Positions 1 to 9,097 of a DNA stretch of 64,000 bases are shown piece after piece. Source of the stretch: Breoghania sp. L-A4 (lineage in GTDB: Bacteria > Pseudomonadota > Alphaproteobacteria > Rhizobiales > Stappiaceae); contig NZ_CP031841.1 in the NCBI RefSeq assembly GCF_003432385.1, forward strand, positions 1,651,579 to 1,715,578, read 5' to 3'. Position numbers and translations under genes: made by a program. The notes beneath the pieces were generated by a model that was not told where the DNA came from, did not search any database, and worked only from the letters and a program-made list of their open reading frames with translations. The stretch's first letter is position 1. Every line of letters starts with the position of its first letter.

Positions 1-2
1 AT

Positions 3-53
3 TTCCAGGCCGGCGACATCCCCTCCGTGCCGATCATCGAGATCCGCGTGTGA
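3..53 (+). CDS. GTA gp12-like protein (DUF2460), C-terminal end only
   Basis: Only the last 16 codons lie in the window. They read FQAGDIPSVPIIEIRV and stop at 51-53. This ending resembles the C-terminus of DUF2460/TIGR02217 proteins, which are gp12 of Rhodobacter-type gene transfer agents. The next genes are gp13, gp14 and gp15 homologues in the canonical order, which supports the call. The rest of the gene is outside the window, so the domain cannot be checked. Confidence 0.6.
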   Translation, partial: FQAGDIPSVPIIEIRV

Positions 54-248
54 GGGGGAGCGCGCGCAGGCTGGAATGACATTTCGGGGACGATCCCGCC
101 GCCTAGCTCTTTGTGAAACCGGCGCGGGCATTCCCACGAAGACGTCATTGCACGGCGCCAGTCCGGGCAATCCAATCCAGCGTTCGGCAGGAGGGGACGT
201 GACCGGTGCGCTTCCGCGATCGCCTTGTCGCTGCGGCGCGCAGAGTGG

Positions 249-272
249 ATGCCCCGGACTTCGCCGGGGCAT
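249..272. repeat. Intergenic perfect inverted repeat (9-bp arms)
   Basis: ATGCCCCGG at 249-257 pairs with CCGGGGCAT at 264-272 around a six-base loop. It lies in the 284-bp gap between gp12 and gp13, which otherwise shows no gene. No T-run follows, so it is not an obvious intrinsic terminator. Short hairpins of this kind are scattered between genes in many alphaproteobacterial genomes. Its copy number in this genome cannot be judged from the window. Confidence 0.6.
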
Positions 273-337
273 GACGGCGGCCAGGGTGGTGGACCCGACC
301 TCCCCGATAGTCCGAACGGGCGCAACCGGAGCATCTC

Positions 338-1234
338 ATGAAAACTCTCGATCCCGGTCTGGCCGAGCATGTCTCGGGCGGCGCAACCAGCCTGTGCACC
401 TGCTGGAAGGCGACGCGCGGCGACGGCGTGACGCTGGGCTTCACCGACCACGACCGCGACATCGCGTTTGACGGCACGCTGTTTGCCGCCGACAGCGGGC
501 CGCAGGCGAGCGAGGCGACGGCCGGGCCGGGACTGGCGGTGGGCGGCGAGGAGATCTTCGGCGCGTTCTCCTCCGAGGCGCTGAGCGCGGCGGATCTGGA
601 GGCGGGACTGTGGGACCGGGCGCGCATCGAGGTGTGGCGGGTGAACTGGCGCGCGCCCTCCGAGCGCGTGCTGCTGCGGGTGGGCGAGATCGGCGAGGTG
701 ACGCGTGCCGATCGCGCGTTCCGCGCCGAGGTGCGCTCGCTCGCCCAGGCGCTGGAGGAGGTGCGCGGGCGGGTGTTCAGCCATCTCTGCGACGCGGATC
801 TCGGGGATGCGCGCTGCGGCGTGGATCTTGAGGATCCGGCGTTCAGGGCCACGGGCGTGGTGCTCGCGGGCCAGTCCGCGCGGCGGTTCTCGGCTTCCGG
901 GTTGCAAGGCTTCGCCGACGGTTGGTTCGAACGCGGGCTCTTGCGCTGGCTCACGGGCGGCAACGCGGGCGCGTCCATCGAGGTGGCGGCGCATGCGGCA
1001 GGGGAGACATCCGCGTCGCTGGAGCTGTGGCTGGAGCCGGCCGCCGCGATCGTGCCCGGGGACACGTTCACGCTCACCGCCGGATGCGACAAGCGCGCCG
1101 GCACGTGTGAGGCGCGGTTCGCCAATCTGATCAACTTTCGCGGCTTTCCGCACATGCCCGGCAATGACTTCGTCCTCTCCTATCCCAACCGCGACACCGG
1201 CCGCAACGACGGCAGCGCCATGGTGGGCGGCTAG
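338..1234 (+). CDS. GTA gp13-like protein (DUF2163, phage BR0599 family)
   Basis: This 298-residue protein matches the DUF2163/TIGR02218 family of GTA and phage tail clusters. The C-terminal part carries the family pattern: paired cysteines (GCDKRAGTC), then RFANLINFRGFPHMPGND near residues 263-280. The N-terminal half is the family's beta-rich domain with a GFTDHD motif. In Rhodobacter capsulatus GTA, gp13 belongs to the distal tail or baseplate. The ATG at 338 has a GGAG ribosome binding site (CCGGAGCATCTC). gp14 starts 7 bp downstream, so the two are probably co-translated. The gene is intact and of normal length. Confidence 0.85.
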   Translation: MKTLDPGLAEHVSGGATSLCTCWKATRGDGVTLGFTDHDRDIAFDGTLFAADSGPQASEATAGPGLAVGGEEIFGAFSSEALSAADLEAGLWDRARIEVWRVNWRAPSERVLLRVGEIGEVTRADRAFRAEVRSLAQALEEVRGRVFSHLCDADLGDARCGVDLEDPAFRATGVVLAGQSARRFSASGLQGFADGWFERGLLRWLTGGNAGASIEVAAHAAGETSASLELWLEPAAAIVPGDTFTLTAGCDKRAGTCEARFANLINFRGFPHMPGNDFVLSYPNRDTGRNDGSAMVGG

Positions 1235-1241
1235 ACGCGTC

Positions 1242-1691
1242 ATGACGCGGCGGGACGACATCGTTGCGGAGGCGCGGAGCTGGATCGGCACGCCCTACCG
1301 TCATCAGGCTTCGCTCAAGGGCGCGGGCTGCGACTGCCTGGGGCTGATCCGCGGCGTGTGGCGCGCGGTCCATGGCGCCGAGCCGGAGCGTCCGCCGGCC
1401 TATGCGCCCGACTGGGCCGAAGCCGGCGGGGCGGAGACGCTTGCCGAGGCGGCGGGGCGGCATCTTCTGGAGATTGCGCCCGCCGAGGCGCGGCCCGGCG
1501 ACGTGCTGCTGTTTCGCTGGGCGCCGGGCCATCCGGCCAAGCATGCGGGCATTCTCTCGGTTCAGGCGACGCAGCGGGAAAGCGCGCGCTTCATCCATGC
1601 CTACGAGGGGCAGGGCGCGCTGGAAACCCGGCTGGTGCCCTGGTGGGCGCGGCGGCTGGCGTTTGCCTACCGCTTTCCCAGTGTGGAGTGA
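1242..1691 (+). CDS. GTA gp14-like NlpC/P60 cell-wall peptidase
   Basis: A 149-residue protein of the NlpC/P60 superfamily (TIGR02219, GTA/phage type). Such enzymes cleave peptidoglycan stem peptides and usually sit in the tail tip, where they open the recipient wall for DNA entry. The catalytic cysteine is in GCDCLGL (Cys32) and the catalytic histidine in AKHAGIL (His101). GTPYRHQ near the N-terminus is also typical. I chose the ATG at 1242, not one further upstream, because it gives the family N-terminus (MTRRDDIVAEARSWIGTPY) and follows the gp13 stop at 1232-1234. The gp15 gene starts 3 bp after its stop. Confidence 0.9.
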   Translation: MTRRDDIVAEARSWIGTPYRHQASLKGAGCDCLGLIRGVWRAVHGAEPERPPAYAPDWAEAGGAETLAEAAGRHLLEIAPAEARPGDVLLFRWAPGHPAKHAGILSVQATQRESARFIHAYEGQGALETRLVPWWARRLAFAYRFPSVE

Positions 1692-1694
1692 CAC

Positions 1695-4600
1695 ATGGCA
1701 ACCCTGATCCTCGGTGTCGCGGCGCAGGCGATCGGCGGCAGCCTGGGCGGCTCCATCGGCGCCGCGCTGGGCTACGCGGCGGGCGCCATCGCCGGGCAGT
1801 ATGTCGACCAGGCGCTGTTCGGCTCCGGCGGCGGTACCATCGAGGGGGGCCGGCTTGCCGATCTCAACGTGCAGGCCTCCACGGAAGGAGCCGCGTTGCC
1901 GAAGGTCTACGGCCGCGTGCGGCTGTCGGGACAGGTGATCTGGGCGACGCAATTCGAGGAAGTGGTCAGCGAGGAGACGCGCGGCGGCAAGGGTGGCGGC
2001 GGCGGCACGACCGTGCGCTCCTATGCCTATTTCGCCAATTTCGCCGTCGCCCTGTGCGAGGGGCCGATCCACCGGGTGGGCGCATCTGGGCCGACGGTAA
2101 GCTGCTGGATGTCACAGGGCTGACCTGGCGGGTGTATCTGGGCTCCGAGGATCAGGAGCCCGACCCGCTGATCGAGGCGAAGCAGGGCACCGCGCCCGCC
2201 TATCGCGGCACGGCCTATGTCGTTTTCGAGCGTCTGCCGCTGGAGGCCTTCGGCAACCGGCTGCCTCAATTGGGCGTCGAGGTGGTGCGCGTCGTCGACC
2301 GGCTCGAGCCGATGGTGCGCGCCGTCACCGTGATCCCGGCGGCCACCGAATTCGGCTATTGCGACACCGCGCTGACCGTGCACGCGGGGCCTGGCCAGAC
2401 GGCATCCGTCAACCGGCACGTGAGTTATGCCGAAACCGACTGGCAGGCCTCGATCGACGAGCTCACCGCGCTGTGCCCCAATCTGGAAAGCGTGTCGCTG
2501 GCGGTGGCGTGGTTCGGCTCGGACCTCCGCTGCGGCGAATGCACGATCCGCCCGAAGGTGGAGGATCACGCGCGCGCCACCGCTCCGCTGAGCTGGCGGG
2601 TCTCGGGACTGACGCGCGCCGCGGCGCTGGAGGTCAGCCGGGTGGGCGGCCGCCCCGCCTATGGCGGCACGCCGGATGACGCCAGTGTCATTGCCGCCAT
2701 CCGTGATCTCAAGGCGCGCGGGTTGCGCGTCATGCTGACGCCGTTCTTGTTGATGGACGTGCCGCCGGACAACGGGCTGGCGGATCCCTATGGCGGGGTG
2801 GAGCAGGCGGCCTATCCGTGGCGCGGGCGGCTGGCGTGTCATCCCGCGCCGGGGCAGCCGGGCACGCCGGACAAGAGCGCTGCGGCCGCCACGCAGCTCG
2901 CTGAGTTTCTGGGCGCGGCGGCGCCGGAGGATTTCTCGTTCACTGGCGAGGCGGTGGCGTTTTCCGGCGGGGCGGACTGGGGCTACCGGCGCTTCGTTCT
3001 GCACTATGCGTATCTGGCGCAGGCGGCGGGCGGGGTGGATGCCTTCCTCATAGGCTCGGAAATGCGCACGCTCACCCAGCTGCGCGGCGGCGCGGACAGC
3101 TATCCCTTCGTCGATGCGCTGGTGGCGCTGGCCGGAGACGCGCGCACGGTTCTGGGTGCGGAGACGAAACTCTCCTATGCGGCGGACTGGTCGGAATATT
3201 TCGGCCATCAGCCACAGGACGGATCGGGCGACGTGTTTTTCCATCTCGATCCGCTGTGGGCCTCGCCCGCGATCGATTTCGTCGGCATCGACGCCTATTG
3301 GCCGCTGGCCGACTGGCGCGATGGGGCCAACGCGGACGCAGAGAGTTATTCCTCGATCCATGATCCGGACTATCTGCGTTCCAACATCGCGAGCGGCGAG
3401 GGGTTCGACTGGTATTACGCCTCGCAGTCCGACCGGGACGCGCAGACGCGCACGCCAATCACCGACGGGGCGCACGGCAAGCCCTGGGTATTTCGCAACA
3501 AGGATCTGGTGGCCTGGTGGTCGAACCCGCATGTGAACCGCCCCGGCGGGTGGAGGCGGAAGACCCCACCGCCTGGGTGCCGCAGTCGAAACCGGTCTGG
3601 TTCACCGAGCTGGGCTGCCCGGCGATCGACCGGGGCGCCAACCAGCCGAATGTTTTTTATGACGCGAAATCATCCGAAAGCGCGCTGCCGCGGTATTCCA
3701 ACGGCGGGCAGGATGATTTCGCCCAGCGGCGGTTCCTCGAGGCGGTGCTGAGTTGGTGGAGCGATGATCATCCGGCGTGGCCGCAAGGCGCGAACCCGGT
3801 CTCATCCGTCTATGGCGCGCCGATGGTGGACGCCGACAACCTGCACCTGTGGACCTGGGACGCGCGGCCCTGGCCGGCGTTTCCGCTGCAGGCGGAGGTA
3901 TGGTCGGATGGGGTCAACTGGCGGCGCGGCCACTGGTTGGGCGGCCGGCTGGGCGGCTGCGGGCTGGACGGGCTGATCCGCGCGGTGCTGGCGGACTTCG
4001 GCATCACGGAGGGGACGCGCATGTGGGGGCGTGGAAGGCGCGCTTGACGGATTCGTCATCGACGGGCCGTCCTCCGCGCGCCGGGTGCTGGAGGGACTCG
4101 CCGGCGCCTTCGGCTTTGTCGCCAGCGATACGGGCGTGGCGCTGAGCTTCGGTCCGGCGCAGGGCAGGCCCGTGGCGGCGCTTGTGCCGTCCGCACTGGC
4201 GGAGACGGACGAGGACGCGCCGCTTCTGAGCATCACGCGGGCGCAGGAATCCGAGCTGCCGCTGGAGTTGCGGCTGAGCTTTGTCGATCCCTTGCGCGAT
4301 TTCGCCCGCGTCTCCGTCGCCTCGCGCAGGCTGTCGGGCAAGAGCCGGAGGGTCACGGCGCTGGATCTCAACGTGGCGGCGGAGACGGGCGCGATGCAGG
4401 GCGCAGCGGATGCGCGGCTGCACGACGCCTGGGCGGGGCGCGAGCGTTTCGCCTTCGCGGTGCCGCCCGGCCATCTGGCGCTCGAGCCCGGCGATCTGCT
4501 GGACGTGACGCCGGACGGCGGTGAGCCCCGCTTGGTGCGCATCGAGAGCATCGAGGACGGAGTGCTGCGGCGGATCGAGGCGCGGGCGTGCGAGCCCGAG

Positions 4601-5595
4601 CCGCTGCGCGGACGGCGGCTGACCCCGGATCTGCGCCCCACGCCCTTGCCCGCCACAGCCGGTCCGCCGACGGTTCGCATTCTCGATCTGCCGCTGCTCA
4701 CCGGAGACGAGCCGCCGCATGCCGCGCGCATCGCCGCCTTCGCCCGGCCCTGGCTGGGCGGCATGACGGTGTGGCGCTCGGCCACGGGCGATGGTTTCGA
4801 ACCGATGCTCGAGATCGATCTGCCCGCCACCATGGGCGAGTTGACCGCGCCGCTGGCGCCCGGACCCGAAGGCCGCATCGACCGCGCCAACACGCTGAGC
4901 GTGACGCTTTACGGCGGAGCACTGTCGTCCAGGCCGCTTCAGGACGTGCTGGGCGGCGCCAATGTGGCGGCGGTGCAGGGCGCGGATGGAGCCTTCGAGG
5001 TGCTGCAGTTCACCGATGCGGAGCTGGTCGGCGCGGACACGTGGCACCTCTCGGGCTGTTGCGCGCGCAGGCCGGAACGGAAGCCGCGATGGGCGCCGAC
5101 GCCGGCGCGTCCTTTGTGCTGCTCGAGCCCCGCGTGCCGTTGCTTGACGCGGGACGCGCGCGGTTGGGGCTGGAGCAGTTTTACCAGGTGGGCCCAACCG
5201 GCCGGCCGGTCGGCGATCCGGCGATGACGGCGCTGACCCATGCGGCGAGCGGCGCCGGGCTCAAGCCCTTGTCGCCGGTGCATCCGCGCGCCCGGCGGGA
5301 GCCTGCCACCGGCGACGTGCTGATCACCTGGATCCGGCGGACGCGGATCGGCGGCGACTCCTGGGAGCAGGTGGAGGTGCCGCTGGCGGAAGAGACCGAA
5401 GCCTACGCGGTGGACATTCTGGACGGCGCATCCGTCGCGCGCACCCTGACCGTCGGAGGTCCGGCGGTGCGCTACACCGCTGCCGAGCAGGCGGTGGATT
5501 TCGGCGCGCCGCCCGCGACGCTCACCATCGCCGTGCAGCAGATCTCCGCCAGTCACGGCCGGGGAACGCCAAGGAGCGAGACTTTCGATGTCTGA
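1695..5595 (+). CDS. GTA gp15-like host-specificity/tail protein, four frameshifts in this sequence
   Basis: Large tail protein with the GTA TIM-barrel domain, expected at about 1300 residues. It starts MATLILGVAAQAIGGSLGG. The reading frame breaks four times, yet the translation continues without loss across each break. One base is missing at the G-run 2078-2080 (HRVGRIWADGK restored), one at 3548-3550 (RPGGVEAEDPTAW restored) and one C near 5056 (HLSGLLRAQAG restored). At 4025-4029 a G-run has one extra or two missing bases (MWGVEGALDG restored). Correcting these gives 1300 residues, the usual family length, with no internal stops. I therefore read it as an intact gene with sequence errors. 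A decaying gene is the alternative. The stop overlaps the start of the next gene by 8 bp. Confidence 0.85.
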
Positions 5596-7030
5596 TACCC
5601 CGAGACTGGCGCTGCCGCTGATCATGGCGGCGCAGGCGCAAAAGCATGTCACCCACAACGAGGCGCTGGTGCGGCTCGATGCGCTGGTGCATCTGTACAT
5701 CCTTGACCGGGATCTGAGCGATCCGCCCGCAGGCCCCGCTGACGGCGACACCTATCTGGTGGCCGCGGGCGCGAGCGGCGAGTGGGCCGGTGCGGACGGA
5801 CAGATCGCCTTTTCGCTCGACGGGCTGTGGACGTTCCACGATCCGTTTGCCGGGCTGGTGGGCTTCGTCGCCAATGAGGGCGCGATCATCGCCTACACCG
5901 CGTCGGGCTGGCAGGATTTTTCCGCGCTGCTCAGTCTGCAGAACCTGCCGCACGTGGGGGTCAACACGACAGCCTCGGACAGTCAGCGGCTGTCGGTGAA
6001 GTCCGACGAGGTGGTGCTCTCGCACGACGACGTGACGCCTGGCACCGGCAGCATGGTGACGACGCTGAACAAGGCGGCGGCGGGCAACGATGCCGGCCAC
6101 GCTTTCAAGGTCGGCTGGTCGACGCGCGCGCTCGCCGGCCTGTTCGGCGACGAGGATTATGCGGTGAAGGTGTCCGCCGACGGCGCCAGCTACCGCACCG
6201 CGCTCTCCGTCGACCGCGCCAGCGGCGAGGTGCGCTTTCCCTCAGGCGCCGCCTGGGCGCGCGAACGGCTGAGCGCGAACCGCACCTACCACGTGGACGC
6301 CGGGGCCGGCAGCGACGGCAATGACGGCCTCGCGCCGGGCAGCGCGTTCGCGACAATCCAGAAGGCGGTGAACACGGTGTCCCGGCTCGATCTGGGAGGA
6401 TACGTGGCGACGATCGCGATCGCCGACGGGAGCTATGCCGAGAACGTGGTGTTGAAGAGCGTGCTGGGGGGAGCCGTCGTTGTCACCGGCAACGAGGTGG
6501 ACCCGGGCAATGTGCTCATCGCGCCGGCCGCCGGAACGGCGATTGCCGCCAGCAATATCACAGCGGAGGCCTATTATCTGCGCGGGTTGCGGATCGTGGG
6601 CGGCGGCATCACCTGCGCGCTCTACAACAACAGTACGAAGGTCATCATCCGCAACCTCGATTTCGGCGCCATCGCCGCCGGCGGCAGCAACCGGCACATT
6701 TATCTCGACGGATTCGGCATGCTCGATACCGATGGCAACTATTCGATTTCCGGGAGCGCCGGCGCGCATTGGTTTGCCGATGGGCGCTCGGTCATTCGGG
6801 TGGTTGGAAGAACCATAACGATCACCGGCGCGCCCGATTTTTCAAACCGCTTCGCTATGGCGACGGCGTTCGGCTATATCTGGTGCAACAGCAATACCTT
6901 TGCCGGTTCCGCGACAGGAAGCCGATATTTCTCCACCGGTCGGAGCTATATTGTCACCGGCGGCGCGGGCGCCGCTTATCTGCCTGGAGACGCAGCCGGC
7001 GCTATCTTGCTCGATGGCCGCTATGACTGA
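5588..7030 (+). CDS. DUF2793 phage-like protein with C-terminal beta-helix region
   Basis: A 480-residue protein. Residues 1-110 form a DUF2793 domain (PRLALPLIMAAQAQKHVTHN), which is common next to gp15 in GTA-like and prophage clusters. The middle looks linker-like. From about residue 235 it changes to a right-handed beta-helix style sequence (TYHVDAGAGSDGNDGLAPGS, then YYLRGLRIVGGGITC), as in tail-fibre or polysaccharide-binding proteins. The ATG at 5588 overlaps the end of gp15 by 8 bp, so it is the last gene of the tail operon. Base composition drops in the 3' part, suggesting the receptor-facing half was exchanged. A role in surface binding is inferred. Confidence 0.75.
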   Translation: MSDTPRLALPLIMAAQAQKHVTHNEALVRLDALVHLYILDRDLSDPPAGPADGDTYLVAAGASGEWAGADGQIAFSLDGLWTFHDPFAGLVGFVANEGAIIAYTASGWQDFSALLSLQNLPHVGVNTTASDSQRLSVKSDEVVLSHDDVTPGTGSMVTTLNKAAAGNDAGHAFKVGWSTRALAGLFGDEDYAVKVSADGASYRTALSVDRASGEVRFPSGAAWARERLSANRTYHVDAGAGSDGNDGLAPGSAFATIQKAVNTVSRLDLGGYVATIAIADGSYAENVVLKSVLGGAVVVTGNEVDPGNVLIAPAAGTAIAASNITAEAYYLRGLRIVGGGITCALYNNSTKVIIRNLDFGAIAAGGSNRHIYLDGFGMLDTDGNYSISGSAGAHWFADGRSVIRVVGRTITITGAPDFSNRFAMATAFGYIWCNSNTFAGSATGSRYFSTGRSYIVTGGAGAAYLPGDAAGAILLDGRYD

Positions 7031-7076
7031 TCGCGCGCGAGAACGCTGGTTAAGGCCGCCATTCCTGGCGAGGCGA

Positions 7077-7754
7077 TCAGGCGCGTTTCGAAAACGTCCC
7101 CGTCACCTGCTCGCCTAAGTTACATTTTTCGGAAAGACTGAATTCGAAGCCGGCTGCGTGTGCGATCGCTTCCATCGCGGCAAATTTGTAGCAATACGCA
7201 TCGGCCCAGAGTTTGAGACGCAATCCCCCGATTTTGAATTCGTGCCGCTGATCGTGATCATCCGGGCACAGGAAGAACGTCGAATAGTAGACCCCGCCAG
7301 GCTTCATCACGCGGTAAACATTGACTAGGCAAAGATAGATTGCATTGAGTGTCAGGTGGGAAAACAGGGAGTTCGAGAACGCCAGATCGACGGGCGCCCA
7401 GTCGTCCGGCCAGTCGAAATTATCCGAGATGCTGATATGTTTATCCGGAAGAGAGAGTTCTTTCTGGCGCAGCAGGTCCCGCGCAACGTCAATCGTCTTC
7501 TGACTGATGTCCGCAGCGAAATACCGGCCACTCCCGCCCTCGAAGAACGGGATCGCCGCATGACCCAGAGGCATGGCACCGCAGCCGATGTCCAGCAGCC
7601 GGGTGTCTTCGTCCAGCCCCTTCGTTCGCAGAAAGTTGAAATAGGAATCGCGCCTCATATCCCAGGCCGGGTTCATCACGTACTCACCGGCTTCGGAGAC
7701 CTGCACGCCAGCCAAAAACGCTACTTCTTTGTAATGGTTATCGGGAAACGTCAC
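7077..7754 (-). CDS. Class I SAM-dependent methyltransferase
   Basis: A 225-residue protein with a Rossmann methyltransferase core. Motif I is LLDIGCGAMPLGHAA near residues 53-67, motif II is YFAADISQKTIDVA, and LAFSNSLFSHL fits motif IV. MKPGGVYYSTFFLC fits the post-motif strand. The substrate is unknown; an O-methylation of a glycan or small molecule is possible. The start is a GTG at 7754 preceded by AGAGG. It converges with the DUF2793 gene, leaving 46 bp between stops. Its GC content is visibly lower than that of the flanking genes, which suggests acquisition. It sits with a sulfotransferase-like gene between the GTA tail and lysis genes. Confidence 0.8.
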   Translation of the reverse strand: MTFPDNHYKEVAFLAGVQVSEAGEYVMNPAWDMRRDSYFNFLRTKGLDEDTRLLDIGCGAMPLGHAAIPFFEGGSGRYFAADISQKTIDVARDLLRQKELSLPDKHISISDNFDWPDDWAPVDLAFSNSLFSHLTLNAIYLCLVNVYRVMKPGGVYYSTFFLCPDDHDQRHEFKIGGLRLKLWADAYCYKFAAMEAIAHAAGFEFSLSEKCNLGEQVTGTFSKRA

Positions 7755-8105
7755 AGGTTCGGTACCTCTGGATTGGAGCGCAATTGGCGCGCATCTAAAC
7801 AGCTATCCACCACATCAACAAGCGTCATAAGAAGCTGACCGGAAACAATTCTCCACGCGTTCCGACAGCAAGACATACCGCTCAGACCTCATTTGTAGAG
7901 CACCGCGTGTCCCTGGCAAGAAGTCATGCTTGACGATCCTCGCCGCGCGCCGCAACCGTCATCGGCCTGTTCCGCTGACATACCCGCGCGGATGACGGCC
8001 GGCGGTCCCGGCCGCTCGGTGCGCTTCGCCGGCGTCACCTGCGCGCGCCACAACAACGGCACCACGGTCTTCATCCGCAAACTCGATTCCAGCGCGCTGA
8101 CTTGC
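7755..8105. other. Gap between methyltransferase and sulfotransferase genes
   Basis: This 351-bp stretch shows no convincing coding frame on either strand: no good ribosome binding site, no family resemblance and mixed composition. It holds the upstream region of the methyltransferase gene on the minus strand and changes from lower GC (7755-7900) to high GC (after 7920). No terminator hairpin with a T-run is evident. Confidence 0.5.
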
Positions 8106-8984
8106 CTACGCCTGACGGACGGCTCGCGGATACTCGTCTCGAAAAAGCACCCGGCGCCCGAAATGGGCCGCGGCGATGGCCGCGTTGCCGGCCTTGTATC
8201 GCGACAGGATGGCCTGACGCTGGGTGCGGCTGAGCATCGAATGCTCGGTGTGGGCGGCGGCAGGGTTCGCCGCGACAATCTCCCGCCTTGCAGCGGCGAG
8301 GGCATCGGGGGCGTCGGCATGGCGGCGGTTGGCGGCAAGCATCAGCGTCATCCCGTCCCGTGTCAGGCCGCGATTCAGAGCCACTTGCGGGCGCCTGAGG
8401 GCGTCATCGAAAGGCAGGCCGATGGCTGAAAGGAAGTCGGAAACGGTGTCGCCGCCGACCAGTTCGCGGCCGTAGATCCTGACGCGCAGCGTGGATCGGC
8501 CGAATGCCCGTTCCAGCTCCTCGAGGAGACGGACGTAATCGAGACGCCAGGCAAACTCCTCGGCGAATGTCATGATGTCCGCCGTCACGCCATTGGCCTT
8601 GACGTTGTAGTTGTAGGCTGCCTCCAGGAACTGATCCTGCCGCCGCAGATAGATGACCGGGACGACGGTCCACTGCGCGAAGGCGTCGAGGATCGGCCCG
8701 GCGGAAACCGCCCCTAAAGTCCGCGAGAACAGTTCCGACGAAACGACCGCGGCCGGGCTGCCGGCGACCTCGCGTGCGCAGGCGTGCCACAAGCCGCCGG
8801 GATCGCCGTCGTCGAGCGCCGAGACGAGCCCGTGGTGCCCCCAATTGTGCGGCGCGGCAGGTATTCCGGTTTTCGGGTATCCGAAACCCCGCGCCGCGAG
8901 GGCGTCGCGGTTGTCGTCGAGGAACCTCTGCAGGCTTGTCGTACCGGTCTTGGGCAGGCCGACGTGAAGGAACAGCGATGTCAT
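8106..8984 (-). CDS. Sulfotransferase-like protein
   Basis: A 292-residue protein. Its N-terminus has the sulfotransferase 5'-phosphosulfate loop (FLHVGLPKTGTTSLQRFL, residues 4-21). A later segment, PVIYLRRQDQFLEAAYNYNV, fits the 3'-phosphate binding region (R..D) of PAPS sulfotransferases. It would move sulfate from PAPS to a hydroxyl, probably on a surface glycan, but the acceptor is unknown. I chose the ATG at 8984, which follows AGGAGACCCC; the frame is open upstream but with no family similarity. It lies head to head with the lysozyme gene (start 9098), so the 113-bp gap should hold two divergent promoters. Confidence 0.75.
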   Translation of the reverse strand: MTSLFLHVGLPKTGTTSLQRFLDDNRDALAARGFGYPKTGIPAAPHNWGHHGLVSALDDGDPGGLWHACAREVAGSPAAVVSSELFSRTLGAVSAGPILDAFAQWTVVPVIYLRRQDQFLEAAYNYNVKANGVTADIMTFAEEFAWRLDYVRLLEELERAFGRSTLRVRIYGRELVGGDTVSDFLSAIGLPFDDALRRPQVALNRGLTRDGMTLMLAANRRHADAPDALAAARREIVAANPAAAHTEHSMLSRTQRQAILSRYKAGNAAIAAAHFGRRVLFRDEYPRAVRQA

Positions 8985-9097
8985 GGGGTCTCCTGATCGG
9001 GCGACCGTATCACGCCGTTTTTCCGCGCCGCAAGGCGATCCCGGCGAGGCCTCTTCTTCCCACAATAACCTCGTGTCGATGGACGGGAGGCTGTCCC

